This document shows positions 1-8,421 of a stretch of DNA of 64,000 bases, piece after piece. A program made the translations under genes and the position numbers. Source of the DNA: G963666895 sp963666895 (GTDB lineage Bacteria; Desulfobacterota; Desulfovibrionia; Desulfovibrionales; Desulfovibrionaceae). Within the stretch, counting starts at the first letter, position 1, and every line of letters starts with the position of its first letter. A model generated the notes under the pieces. The model worked only from the letters and a program-made list of their open reading frames with translations, did not search any database and was not told where the DNA came from. Location: positions 609,439 to 673,438 of the forward strand of contig CAXXNS010000010.1 in assembly GCA_963666895.2 (NCBI GenBank), read 5' to 3'.

Positions 1-1
1 G

Positions 2-145
2 GTGGGCCAGAGCTTCGGCGAGCTGCCCCGGGGGCGCGGGGTGCTGCGGTCCCGGGCCGCGTTCACCGACCTCATGGACCGGCTGTCCGGACAGGACGCC
101 TGCGTCCTGAACATCCGCTCGGCTTGGCGCGCCCAGGCGGCTTGA
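2..145 (+). CDS. 3' end of an unrecognised gene, cut by the window edge
   Basis: An open frame runs from the first bases to a TGA at 143-145 and gives about 47 residues ending in SAWRAQAA. The gene lies just 11 bases before the next start on the same strand, so the two are probably co-transcribed. The visible tail is basic and has no motif I recognise. Function cannot be assigned without the upstream part. Confidence 0.5.
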   Translation: MGQSFGELPRGRGVLRSRAAFTDLMDRLSGQDACVLNIRSAWRAQAA

Positions 146-156
146 GGAGCGGTCCC

Positions 157-408
157 ATGCATACGCCCATCTGCATTCGCGGCGCCAAGGACATCTGCGC
201 CGCCATTGGCGAAAATCCCAAGGAGATGCTGCGTCTGGTGGAGGAACACGATCTGCCCGCCTGGCGGCGGGACGGCAAGGGCGCCTGGCGGGCCCTGCCC
301 GACGACCTCAGGAACTGGCTGGCCATGCAGCGGGACCGCAACCTGGGCCGACACGGACGGCTCACCCTGCGCGGGGTGTGCGGCCCGGAAGAGGACGGAG
401 AGGAATAG
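157..408 (+). CDS. Small winged-helix/excisionase-like DNA-binding protein
   Basis: This 83-residue protein has the pattern of a short helix-turn-helix of the MerR/excisionase type: a helix pair around GAKDICAAIGENPKEM, then a segment LPAWRRDGKGAWRAL resembling the wing, and a basic tail. The ATG at 157 is chosen because GAGGAG lies just before it; an upstream ATG at 124 lies inside the previous gene. Proteins of this size are common in prophages and mobile elements, where they act as excisionases or small transcription regulators. It could be linked to the phage-like genes further right, but nothing in the sequence proves that. Confidence 0.6.
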   Translation: MHTPICIRGAKDICAAIGENPKEMLRLVEEHDLPAWRRDGKGAWRALPDDLRNWLAMQRDRNLGRHGRLTLRGVCGPEEDGEE

Positions 409-410
409 TC

Positions 411-752
411 TCAGGAACGTTGCAAGGAAACGATGATCCCGGCCGCGTTGCGGGTCAGGCCTTCGCGCTTGGTGGAGAAGCCCGGCTTGGAGAATTCCAG
501 GGTCACGGACTTGCCCGCCGGCACCTGGACCTGGAACCGGCCCTGGTTGTTGCTGGTGGCGGTGGCGCCGGTCTCGATGACCCGGATGTTCACCCCGGCC
601 AGGGGCCCGGAGCCGTCCGAGGCCACCACCACCCCGGACAGGGCGGCATTCTGGGCCAGCACGGGTTCGGCCAGGGTCAGGTGGGCGGCCAGAAGCAGGG
701 CCAGGGCCGCGAGCAGGACCGGGATGTACCGGGGGCGGAGCGTATCCGACAT
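411..752 (-). CDS. Exported carboxypeptidase-regulatory-like (beta-sandwich) domain protein
   Basis: The protein has 113 residues. Residues 1-34 form a signal peptide: a basic start, a long Leu/Ala stretch and a cut site near VLAQN. The rest matches the CarboxypepD_reg-like fold seen in many envelope proteins: LSGVVVASDGSGPLAGVNIR, then a turn, NNQGRFQVQVPAGKSV, and a C-terminal strand. Such domains are small beta-sandwiches that usually mediate binding or stability; no enzymatic residues are present. The ATG at 752 is preferred over a TTG 30 bases upstream. It converges with the winged-helix gene, the two stop codons lying 2 bases apart. Confidence 0.7.
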   Translation of the reverse strand: MSDTLRPRYIPVLLAALALLLAAHLTLAEPVLAQNAALSGVVVASDGSGPLAGVNIRVIETGATATSNNQGRFQVQVPAGKSVTLEFSKPGFSTKREGLTRNAAGIIVSLQRS

Positions 753-994
753 GGCCGTTGCATACCTGAAAACCGCGTTCAAGCCAATGCCCGGAAAGCG
801 TTGGTCCGGGCCGCTGTTCGGCGCTGTTTACTGTTAGACAAAGTCTAGAAGATATCTAACATGATTCCACAAGGCGGTCCGGGTTGTGCTTTGCCCCGGC
901 CGGGGGTATACGGGGGCCACCTCCTGTGCGCGCCCTCCGGCGACGTCTCGCCGGGGTCTTGTCCCGGAACCCCGTTTCCAAGGAGCACCCCGAC

Positions 995-1585
995 ATGAAA
1001 AAGAAACTGTCGACGCTGTTGACCCTGCTGACCCTGGTCTTTTCCCTGGCGTTTTCCGGATGCGTGACCGGCGGAAACACGGTGGCGCTGTCCTATCCGT
1101 CCGAATTGGGTGCCTACCCCTGGTGCCGGTGGTCCGTGACCGTGGTCGGCTTCACCGACCAGCGCGCGGACAAGCAGACCCTGGGGGCCAAGGACCTGGA
1201 CGAGGGCGAGTACTACGTGGCCGGGTCCGACGTTTCGGACTGGGTGACCCGGGCCTTTGTGGACGAGTTCAAGAACCGCGGCTGCGGCTGCGAATACCGG
1301 GCCGGCGCGGCCGATGCGGACACGCAGTTCGTCATTTCCGGCGAGGTGTTGGCCGTGAGCCTGGACAAGATCGGGTTCACGGACTTCAACTCCAAGGTGC
1401 GCATGTTCGTGGAGCTGACCCGGAACGGCGAGCGCGTCTATGCCGAGACCTACAACGGCGAGCTGGACCGCAGCTTCGCCCTGGGCTCGGACGCGCCCGG
1501 GGACGTGCTGGCCGAGGCCCTGCAATTTGTGGTCACGGACGCGGTGGAAAAGCTTATCAATCACATGAAGGACGCTGACCGGTAG
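995..1585 (+). CDS. YajG-like outer-membrane lipoprotein
   Basis: The 196-residue product starts with a lipoprotein signal (KKK, a Leu-rich core, then FSGC as lipobox), so it should be lipid-anchored. The mature part opens with a strand reading VTVVGFTDQRADKQTLG and continues with a membrane-associated alternating pattern (VISGEVLAVSLDKIG, RMFVELTRNGERVYAET, then a C-terminal helix AEALQFVVTDAVEKLI). This order resembles YajG and the auxiliary lipoproteins of lipid ABC transporters. AAGGAG precedes the ATG at 995. It stands alone between convergent or divergent genes. The family assignment is by pattern only. Confidence 0.65.
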   Translation: MKKKLSTLLTLLTLVFSLAFSGCVTGGNTVALSYPSELGAYPWCRWSVTVVGFTDQRADKQTLGAKDLDEGEYYVAGSDVSDWVTRAFVDEFKNRGCGCEYRAGAADADTQFVISGEVLAVSLDKIGFTDFNSKVRMFVELTRNGERVYAETYNGELDRSFALGSDAPGDVLAEALQFVVTDAVEKLINHMKDADR

Positions 1586-1659
1586 GCCACCGGTTCGCCA
1601 AAAGACACGCCATTCCAGCGGTCGGTTCGGGGAGACCCGGGCCGGCCGTCTTTATTGGG

Positions 1660-2019
1660 TCAGGGCTCGGCCGGGTATTCCGGGGCCATGCCCTCGTTGC
1701 GCTTGTAGTAGCCCGCGCTGCCGTCGTCGTTGCGCTTGATCAGGATGTTGGCGCCCAGCCGGTTCATGTAGTCGCGCACGCATTGGCGCTGGCAGTCGTT
1801 GTACGCGTCCTCCTGCTCCAGCCGCTTGCGGTACTGCTCGTCGGTCTCGGTACCCGAGAAGCGGGGAAATTCCGGACACTGGTCCAGGCAGCGCTGCTCC
1901 TCGGCCTTCCAGTCGGCGGCGGTCTTGCCCTGGGCCGGGCAGGGCGCGGCCCGGACCAAAAATATTAGGGCAATAAAAAGCAGCAGGACAGCCAGGAGCA
2001 TGGTCGTTGTTCTGGTCAT
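1660..2019 (-). CDS. Small exported protein with paired cysteines
   Basis: This 119-residue protein has a hydrophobic N terminus (residues 6-24) followed by APCPAQ, which is either a signal peptide or a membrane anchor. The mature part has four cysteines spaced CLDQC and CQRQC, a coiled-coil CHCH-like arrangement suggesting two disulfides, and a Tyr/Asn-rich tail. Function is unknown. It lies 21 bases downstream of the HEAT/Sel1 gene on the same strand and may be the last gene of that unit. Confidence 0.6.
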   Translation of the reverse strand: MTRTTTMLLAVLLLFIALIFLVRAAPCPAQGKTAADWKAEEQRCLDQCPEFPRFSGTETDEQYRKRLEQEDAYNDCQRQCVRDYMNRLGANILIKRNDDGSAGYYKRNEGMAPEYPAEP

Positions 2020-2040
2020 GGCGTCGTCCCTCGCATGGCC

Positions 2041-4212
2041 TCACATGGCCTTCAGGCGCTCGGCCGCCCGGCCGTCGCCCTTGGACGCGGCCCGCTCGTA
2101 CCAGCGTTTGGCCGCCTCCAGATTCTGGGCCACGCCCAGGCCTTGCTCGAACATCATCCCCATGTGGTAGTACCCGGCCGCGTCGCCCTGGGCCGCGGCC
2201 TGACGGAACAGGGCCATGGCCGCGTCCTGGTCCTGGCGCACGCCCTGGCCCCGGGAATAGAGCTCGCCCAGGGAGACCTGCGCCGGTGCGTATCCGGCCT
2301 GGGCGGCCCGGGTCAGCAGGGAGGCGGCCTGGTCGGGCTGGCCGGACCGGATCAGGTCCTGGGCCTGGCGGTACTGGTCGGCGGCGCTTCCACTGGCAGG
2401 CTCGGGCTTGGGCTGGGCCTTGGGCTTCGGTTCCGGCTTGGGTTGGGGTTCGGCCTTGGGTTCCGGCTTGGGCTCGGGCTTGGGTTCGGGAGCGGCGGCC
2501 GTCTCCGGAGCGGGTTCCGGTTCAGTGGTTTCCTGGCCGTTTTGCTGTGTGGCCGGGGCCACGCCCAGGGCGGCCGCGTCCTGCTGGATGAGCTCGTCCA
2601 CTCCGGGCCAGTCGCCGTCCTTTTTGGCGGACGGAAACACGTCTTTCTGGTCCTGGCCCTGGTCCGGGGTTGAATCTTGGGCCGCGGCGGGCGCTTCGGC
2701 CACCTGCGCGGGCCTGGGCCGGACACGCTCCAGGGCCTCGGCCGCAGCCAGGGCCACGTCCGGGTCCGGGTCCTGCGCGGCCTGTTCCAGGGCCTCCAGG
2801 GCCGGTTCAGCGGCATGGTTCATGAAACCCAGGGCCCGGGCCGCTTCCAGGCGAAGCTTGTTCAGGTCGGCCGTGAGCAGGCGGGCCAGGTCCGGCGCGG
2901 TTTCCCCGGCCTCGGATCCCAGCGCGCCCAGGGCCTTGATGGCGGCCACCGCCGCCTCCAGGGCCGGGTCGTTGATCTGGCGCACCAGGGTCTGCAGCAC
3001 GCGCGGCTGGGGCGAATCCAGCGCGCCCAGGGCCGTGGCCGCCTCGGCCCGCACCCGGGGCTCGGGATCTTCCGTGGCCTTGATCAGGGCGGGCACCTGT
3101 CCCAGCCCGTCCCGCCCCAGTCCGCCCAGGGCCTTGGCCGCGGCCACGCGGACATCGGCGGACGGGTCTTCCAGGGCGCGGGCCAGGGCCACCTCGGCCA
3201 GGGCCGCGTCCGGTCCGGTCTCGGCCAGGATGCGGGCCGCCTCCAGCCGCACCAGTTCGGATTTGTGGTCCAGGGCCCAGGCCAGGGCGGGCACGGCCGC
3301 CTTGCCCAAATTCTTCAGCTGCGTGGCCGCGCTCTGGCGCATGTCCGCGTCCAGGTTGCCCAGGGCCTGGATCAGGCCCACGGCCTCGTCCGCGTCCGCG
3401 CCGTACGATCCGGCCTTGTACGAGCCCGGCTCGGACTCGCCGGGTTCGTCGTCCTTGCCGCCCAGCTGGTTCAATGCGTTGTGCGCGGCCAGCTGCACTT
3501 CCGGGTCGCTGTCGCCCAGCACGTTCTTGAGCGCGGTGCGGACCACGGCCTTGTCCTTGGGCTCCACGCGGCCCAAGGCCGTGGCCGCCTGGGCGCGAAC
3601 CCGGGCGTTGTCGTCGTCCAGGGCGCGCAATAAATCCGGGGCGGCCAGGGAGGCTCCCTTGCCGATGTTGCCCAGGGCCAGGGCCGCGTTGCCCCGCACC
3701 CACGGGCTGGGGTCCTTGAGCAGACGGGCCAGGTCGCCCACGGCCATGCTCGCCTGGGAACCGATCTCGGCCAGGGCGGCGGCCGCGTTGCCGCGTACGT
3801 TCTCCACCGGGTCGGACAGGGCCCGGGACAGGGCGGGCACCCCGTCCACGGCCCGGCCGCCCATGAGTCCCAGGGCGAAGGCGGCCTGGGTGCGCACCGT
3901 GCTCTTGGTGTGGTCCAGGGCGCGGGCCAGGGCCTCCACGGCCGGTTCGCCCATTTGGCCCAGAACCCGGGTGGCCCCGCCGCGCACGTTGGAGTCGGCC
4001 GAGTCCAGGGCCTGAATCAGGGCGGGAATGGCCGCCTCGCCCTTGTCCACCAAGGCCTGGTAGGCGTCGGCCCGCACGTTGTCGTCCGAGGCCGACAGCA
4101 TCTCCACCAGCTGTTCCGGGTCGCGGTTCTCCAGGTCCGAGGCCGCGGCCAGGGCCTGGGTTGGGTTCAGGGCCAGGGTGATGAGCAGGAAGAGTATGGG
4201 CAGGGCGCGCAT
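2041..4212 (-). CDS. Exported HEAT-repeat and Sel1-repeat scaffold protein
   Basis: The product has 723 residues with a signal peptide ending near ALAAAS. Residues about 30-500 form a long run of HEAT/PBS-type repeats of about 31-37 residues, each with the pattern ALxDxxxxVRxxAAxALGxxG. A Pro/Glu/Lys-rich linker of PEPKPEPK type follows (about 560-605), and the C terminus holds three Sel1-like repeats (QAGYAPAQVSLGELYSRG, AAAQGDAAGYYHMGMM, ASKGDGRAAERL). Both repeat types are protein-binding solenoids, so a periplasmic scaffold role is likely. Having both in one chain is uncommon. It is the second gene of a unit, 9 bases after the membrane-anchored gene upstream. Confidence 0.8.
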   Translation of the reverse strand: MRALPILFLLITLALNPTQALAAASDLENRDPEQLVEMLSASDDNVRADAYQALVDKGEAAIPALIQALDSADSNVRGGATRVLGQMGEPAVEALARALDHTKSTVRTQAAFALGLMGGRAVDGVPALSRALSDPVENVRGNAAAALAEIGSQASMAVGDLARLLKDPSPWVRGNAALALGNIGKGASLAAPDLLRALDDDNARVRAQAATALGRVEPKDKAVVRTALKNVLGDSDPEVQLAAHNALNQLGGKDDEPGESEPGSYKAGSYGADADEAVGLIQALGNLDADMRQSAATQLKNLGKAAVPALAWALDHKSELVRLEAARILAETGPDAALAEVALARALEDPSADVRVAAAKALGGLGRDGLGQVPALIKATEDPEPRVRAEAATALGALDSPQPRVLQTLVRQINDPALEAAVAAIKALGALGSEAGETAPDLARLLTADLNKLRLEAARALGFMNHAAEPALEALEQAAQDPDPDVALAAAEALERVRPRPAQVAEAPAAAQDSTPDQGQDQKDVFPSAKKDGDWPGVDELIQQDAAALGVAPATQQNGQETTEPEPAPETAAAPEPKPEPKPEPKAEPQPKPEPKPKAQPKPEPASGSAADQYRQAQDLIRSGQPDQAASLLTRAAQAGYAPAQVSLGELYSRGQGVRQDQDAAMALFRQAAAQGDAAGYYHMGMMFEQGLGVAQNLEAAKRWYERAASKGDGRAAERLKAM

Positions 4213-4221
4213 GGCACGGTC

Positions 4222-4995
4222 CTACAGGGAGAGGCGCAGGCCCCTGAGTTTCCAGTTCGGGTATTCGAACACGAAGCCCATGTCGAAGCGCAGAACCCCG
4301 GATTCGCTTGGGATGCTGCCCTCCAGCCGAAGCACGCCCTGCTCGTCGATGCGCGGGGCGGCGTTGAAGACCGGCTTGCGGGCCGAATAGTCGTCCAGCT
4401 CCGCGCCCCGTCCGGCAAAGGGGGCGAAGGAGGCCCGGATCTCGTCGGCCGTGGACGCGGCCTGCCACAGGGCCGAGACCCCGGCGTGGAAATGGCCGAA
4501 GTCGTCCATGCGCAGGGCCAGGGCCAGGTTGTGGATGGCCTCCTCGGCCATGGCCTCCAGGCTGGCCAGGTCGGGCACGGCGTTTTCGTCCGTCTTCACG
4601 ACCAGGCTGGGCAGGATGGCCTCCAGGCCGTGGATGCGCCAGCCTTCCTCCTGGCGCACGAACTCCAGCCGCACCGGCACCACGGCCCCGGTGTCCGTGA
4701 ACACGCGGCCCGTGAGTTCGCCGCTGGAGCCCAGGTAGTTGGTGGCCGACCAGACGGCGGATTCGTAGCGGTCCAGGCCGGATTCGGCCAGGTAGTGTTT
4801 CAGCTCGGCCAGGGGGTGCTCCTGGCGGAAGGCCGTGGACAGCTCGGTCCAGGCGGCTTCGGAGTCGCCCTTGGCAACGGCCGTGAAAAAAATCTCCGCC
4901 GTGGCCGACAGGCCGGAGGTCATGGATTTGACGGTGACGACCGCCCCAATGGCTATGAGCGCCAACAATACGAAAGCAATGAATATTTTCTTCAC
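4222..4995 (-). CDS. Membrane-anchored periplasmic protein of unknown function
   Basis: The 257-residue protein has an N-terminal anchor (VKKIFIAFVLLALIAIGAVV) and a soluble domain with an NTF2-like look: FFTAVAKGDSEAAWTELSTAF, then an Ala/Glu-rich second half that may be another copy of the same fold (NLALALRMDDFGHFHAGVSALW). The C terminus has strands ending GFVFEYPNWKLRGLRLSL. GTG at 4995 is taken as start because AGGGAG lies six bases before it; an upstream in-frame start would place a basic, unlikely leader ahead of the anchor. It leads the two- or three-gene unit that includes the HEAT/Sel1 protein. Confidence 0.65.
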   Translation of the reverse strand: MKKIFIAFVLLALIAIGAVVTVKSMTSGLSATAEIFFTAVAKGDSEAAWTELSTAFRQEHPLAELKHYLAESGLDRYESAVWSATNYLGSSGELTGRVFTDTGAVVPVRLEFVRQEEGWRIHGLEAILPSLVVKTDENAVPDLASLEAMAEEAIHNLALALRMDDFGHFHAGVSALWQAASTADEIRASFAPFAGRGAELDDYSARKPVFNAAPRIDEQGVLRLEGSIPSESGVLRFDMGFVFEYPNWKLRGLRLSL

Positions 4996-5212
4996 GGATC
5001 GCTCCCTGAACACGGGGTCGGCCCCTGCCGGGCCGGGCAGGGGAACCATAGCAGGTTTCGGGCCAAAACGCAGCCGCGTCGCGGGCCGCAAAGCCGGGCC
5101 GGGCGGACCGGGGGCCGGTTTACGGCAAGCGGTCGGTCACGCAATGATCCTGAGGAAGCAAGTCCTTCAGGGATGCAGGGGGAGCGGGAGTCCTTGCCGC
5201 GCGCGCGGCGGA

Positions 5213-6031
5213 TCACTTGGGATGGCAGTCCTTGCAGCTGGTGGGGCCGGCCTTGAGGGTCCGGTGGCAGCCGACGCAGCTCTTGTCGCCCTTGATGTGG
5301 AAGGCGGCCTCAAAGGACACGTTTTCCGTGGCGCCGGTCAGTTTCTTGGTGCTGGTGTCGGTGTGGCATCCGGCCGAGGTACAGGACACGTTGCCGCCCT
5401 TGTGGTGGCAGAACGCGCACTCATAGCCCTCGTGCACGGTGTGGGAGAAGGCCACCGGAGCCTGGGTGGCGGTGGCGGGGTCGATGGACTGGATGACCAG
5501 GTCTCCGGGGTGGGCGGGAGAGGGCTGGGCGGCCTCGGCCACTTCGGCCACCGGTTCCGGAGTCTCTTCCACGACTTCCGTGGCGACTTCCGTGGCGACT
5601 TCCTCGGCAGCTTCCTCGGTGACTTCCTCGGTGACTTCCTCGGCGGTCGCTTCGGCTTCGGCCCCGGCGGTCTCCTCGGCTTCCACCACGGTCTCTTCCA
5701 CAGCCTCGGCCCCGGCTTCGACCTCGGCCTCAGCCGCGACTTCCGTCACGGCTTCGGCTTCGGCCGCGGCCGGTGCATGGCCGGCCGGAGCCTGGCCATG
5801 CACCTCGCCGTGGCTTTCGTCTTGAGGTTCGCCGTGGGTGTCGCCTTGCTCTTCGCCATGGGTTTCACCGTGCGCGTCGCCGTGCCCGTGATCGATGGCC
5901 GGGGCGGACAGGAGCCCGGACTCGAAGGGCCGGTCCTCCAGCTGCTGCCCGAGCTGCGGGGCCAGACAGATCGCGCCGGCCACGATGACCACGAACAGAG
6001 CGAACTGCAGGAACAGTCGGATGTTTTTCAT
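5213..6031 (-). CDS. Class III (c3-type) tetrahaem cytochrome with His-rich and Ala/Glu-rich extension
   Basis: The protein has 272 residues. A signal anchor spans residues 5-24. Residues 48-85 are rich in HG-type pairs (eleven His), and residues 86-170 are almost only Ala, Glu, Val and Thr. The last 80 residues are a cytochrome c3-type domain: CAFCH 205-209, CTSAGCH 217-223, CVGCH 252-256 and CKDCH 266-270 bind four haems, with H197, H200, H210 and H245 as likely sixth ligands. In sulfate reducers such proteins carry electrons between periplasmic hydrogenases or dehydrogenases and membrane complexes. The long His-rich, acidic spacer is not part of the usual 100-130-residue cytochrome and may bind metal or hold the haem domain away from the membrane. 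The ATG follows a strong GGAGG. Confidence 0.88.
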   Translation of the reverse strand: MKNIRLFLQFALFVVIVAGAICLAPQLGQQLEDRPFESGLLSAPAIDHGHGDAHGETHGEEQGDTHGEPQDESHGEVHGQAPAGHAPAAAEAEAVTEVAAEAEVEAGAEAVEETVVEAEETAGAEAEATAEEVTEEVTEEAAEEVATEVATEVVEETPEPVAEVAEAAQPSPAHPGDLVIQSIDPATATQAPVAFSHTVHEGYECAFCHHKGGNVSCTSAGCHTDTSTKKLTGATENVSFEAAFHIKGDKSCVGCHRTLKAGPTSCKDCHPK

Positions 6032-6186
6032 GGGGACCTCCTTCTCCTTTTTGCATTGAATCAGGTAGCGCAAAACCTGGAGAAAATCCATCCCTCGCGC
6101 CGGGCAAACCTTGACGAAAAACAACCCTGCTCCTAGGCTTGGATACCTCTCTTCCGCACCGCAGGAACCGGGACCGTTTGAAGACC

Positions 6187-7347
6187 ATGAAACGCGCCTT
6201 GCTTGTCCTCGCCCTTTGCTGGGCCTTGCTTTCGTCCCTGGCCCTGGTCCGTCCCCCGGACCCGGCCCTGGCCGACGCGGCCAGCATCGTGGGCGGCGGG
6301 GGCGGGACCGTGCGGCCCATGGACAATTTGGACATCCAACTGCGCAGCGAGCACATCCGCATCCAGGTGCACCGGAGCCGGGCCGAGTTCCTGGTGGTCT
6401 ACGACTTCGTGAACACCACCGGCCGCGAGCAGACCGTGCGCATGGGCTTTCCGGAGCGGGCCGCGTTCATGGAGGAGGAAAAGCTCCAGGACTTCACGGT
6501 CATGGACGGCGACCAGCCGGTGCCCGTCCAACTGGAGCCCGGCGAGTCCGAGGGCCGGGTCATCAACGGCCAGCGGCTGCCGCCCATGGACTACTACGTG
6601 TTCGAGCTGACCTTCGCCCCGGGCGAGGCCAAGCGGGTGACCAACGCCTACTGGGCCTGGTCCACGGAATACCGGGGCCTTTACTCCCTGGACTACTACC
6701 TGCACACCGGAGCCACCTGGAAGGGCCCCATCGAGAGCGTGGACGTGCTGGTCAGCCTGGACCCGGAGCTGGTCTTTCCCGGACCCGGCCTGAAGAAGGC
6801 GGGCCTGGACTTCGCGCCCCCGGGCTATTCGCTGGACAGCGGGGCCGGGCAGCTGTCCTGGCACTTCGAGAACCTGGAGCCCACGCCGGACCAGGACCTC
6901 AAGCTGCTCTACCTGCACGCGGGCCGCCCCTACAGCACGGAGATGATCGCCTCCTCGGTGCTGGACCAGGACCACTACCCCCTGCTGGTCATGGACGGCG
7001 ACCAGGCCACGGCCTGGGCCGAGGGTGAGACCGGGCCCGGGCTGGGCCAGTGGATCATGGCCGACTTCCAGGAGCCCGGCGGGTACGAGGTCTACCGGGT
7101 GGGCGTGCTGCCCGGCTGGGCCAAGGACGACCTGTTCACCGAGTACAACCGGGTCAAGTCGGCCACCCTGCATTTTTCGGACGGGACCAGCCGCAAGATC
7201 GAGCTGGAGGACAAGCAGGCCATGCAGTTCTTCGAGATCGAGCCCGTCCAGACCTCCTACGTCAAGCTGGTCATCGACCAGGTCTACCGGGGCACCCGGT
7301 ACGACGACACCTGCATCTCCGAGATGGAGATCCACACGTCCAATTAG
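6187..7347 (+). CDS. Exported protein with NADase-type glycan-binding (discoidin-like) domain
   Basis: The product has 386 residues with a signal peptide cut near ALADA. Residues about 45-240 form a beta-rich domain reminiscent of the DUF4424 family (VYDFVNTTGREQTVRMGFPE, then a YYLHTGATWKG strand). Residues about 260-386 match the discoidin-like domain called NADase-type glycan-binding: SSVLDQDHYP, LVMDGDQATAWAEG, WIMADF, then VGVLPGWAKDDLFTEYNRVK and a final CISEMEIH. Such domains bind surface glycans. It is divergent from the cytochrome gene, with a shared 155-base promoter region. The exact role is unknown; attachment to a surface or matrix polysaccharide is an inference. Confidence 0.75.
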   Translation: MKRALLVLALCWALLSSLALVRPPDPALADAASIVGGGGGTVRPMDNLDIQLRSEHIRIQVHRSRAEFLVVYDFVNTTGREQTVRMGFPERAAFMEEEKLQDFTVMDGDQPVPVQLEPGESEGRVINGQRLPPMDYYVFELTFAPGEAKRVTNAYWAWSTEYRGLYSLDYYLHTGATWKGPIESVDVLVSLDPELVFPGPGLKKAGLDFAPPGYSLDSGAGQLSWHFENLEPTPDQDLKLLYLHAGRPYSTEMIASSVLDQDHYPLLVMDGDQATAWAEGETGPGLGQWIMADFQEPGGYEVYRVGVLPGWAKDDLFTEYNRVKSATLHFSDGTSRKIELEDKQAMQFFEIEPVQTSYVKLVIDQVYRGTRYDDTCISEMEIHTSN

Positions 7348-7356
7348 CCCGCCCGG

Positions 7357-8418
7357 CTAGAAGGTCAGGGAGAGGTTCAGGGAGCCGTAGGTCTGGCCCC
7401 CGGACTGGCCCTCGAACTCGTCGCCGCGATGGACCAGGGTGTAGGTCAGCTTGATGGGGCCCAGGACCAGGCAGGCCCCGGCGTACACGTCGGCCACCAG
7501 GGGCAGCTTGTCCACGTTGTGGCTGTGCTCGAAGGTATTGCCGTCCAGGAGGATGTTGTGGACCACCCAGCGGCCGTCCGTGCCCGCGAACAGGTGGAAG
7601 CCCACGCCGCTGTCCAGGCGCGGATCGTCCTCGCCCACGGGCGCGCTGACCCCGCCGCCCTTGTTCATGAGCGCGGTGCCGAAGTCCAGGGGCAGGTGGA
7701 AGCCCAGGCGCACTTCGCCGCCCGCCTGCACGCCGGTGTACACGTTGCCCAGGGAGGCTCCCAGGTGGGGCAGCAGGTCCATGCCGAAGCCCTCGCCGAA
7801 GTCCAGGTCCAGGGCCCGCCAGATGCGCTGCCAGGAGACCATGAGCGCGGGCTCGTTTTCGAGCTGGTTGTCCCAGCCCTTGGCGGAGTCGTCGTTGATG
7901 AGCTTGTGGAAGTTGTTCTGGGTCTCCTCGCCCAGGGCGGCCGGGCCGACCATGCCCAGGGTGGTCTCCACCGCGTCCAGCATGTCCTCGTCCTTGCTGA
8001 TGAAGCCCAGGGTGAAGGCGGTCAGGGCGGCGTAGGGCCGGTCGTCCTCGATCAGCTCCTCGAGCTGGGTGTCCTCGGGCGTGTAGAGTTCCTGGCTCAG
8101 GGCGATGGAGATGTTGTGCTGGCGCTCCCGGCCGCCCAGGAAGGGCAGCAGGTCCACATAGGGCAGCATCCACTCCGGCACCTCGTCCGCGAACTTGTTC
8201 AGGTCCTCGGACACCCAGGTCAGGCGCAGGCCGTTGGTGTAGTGCTCGTCCGTGCCTCCGCCGAAGAAGTCGTTCTCCACGGTGACGGAGAAGGTCTGGC
8301 TGGTGCTCAGCCGGGAGGGGGCGTCTTCGGACGCGGCCTCGTCCTGTGCCCGGGCCGGGCAGGCCGGGGCCAGGAGCGCGAGCACAAGGGCGAAAACGGG
8401 CAACGGACGCATGGGCAT
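7357..8418 (-). CDS. lpxR: LpxR family outer-membrane lipid A 3'-O-deacylase
   Basis: The 353-residue protein has a signal peptide ending at ARAQ and then the LpxR signature TVENDFFGGGTDEHYTNGL. Asn49 and Asp50 correspond to the calcium/active-site pair and His171 (in NNFHKLIND) to the catalytic histidine of the Salmonella enzyme. The C terminus ends in Phe (LNLSLTF), as outer-membrane barrels do. LpxR removes the 3' acyloxyacyl chain from lipid A, reducing recognition by host receptors or changing membrane packing. A second ATG two codons in (8412) is an equally possible start. The gene lies 3 bases after a small four-helix membrane protein, so both are probably made together. Confidence 0.85.
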   Translation of the reverse strand: MPMRPLPVFALVLALLAPACPARAQDEAASEDAPSRLSTSQTFSVTVENDFFGGGTDEHYTNGLRLTWVSEDLNKFADEVPEWMLPYVDLLPFLGGRERQHNISIALSQELYTPEDTQLEELIEDDRPYAALTAFTLGFISKDEDMLDAVETTLGMVGPAALGEETQNNFHKLINDDSAKGWDNQLENEPALMVSWQRIWRALDLDFGEGFGMDLLPHLGASLGNVYTGVQAGGEVRLGFHLPLDFGTALMNKGGGVSAPVGEDDPRLDSGVGFHLFAGTDGRWVVHNILLDGNTFEHSHNVDKLPLVADVYAGACLVLGPIKLTYTLVHRGDEFEGQSGGQTYGSLNLSLTF

Positions 8419-8421
8419 CTT

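Noticed and set aside
2408..4015. Long open frame antisense to the HEAT/Sel1 gene
   Set aside because: Ser/Arg/Ala-only composition with no ribosome site; it is the shadow of a GC-rich gene in the opposite frame.
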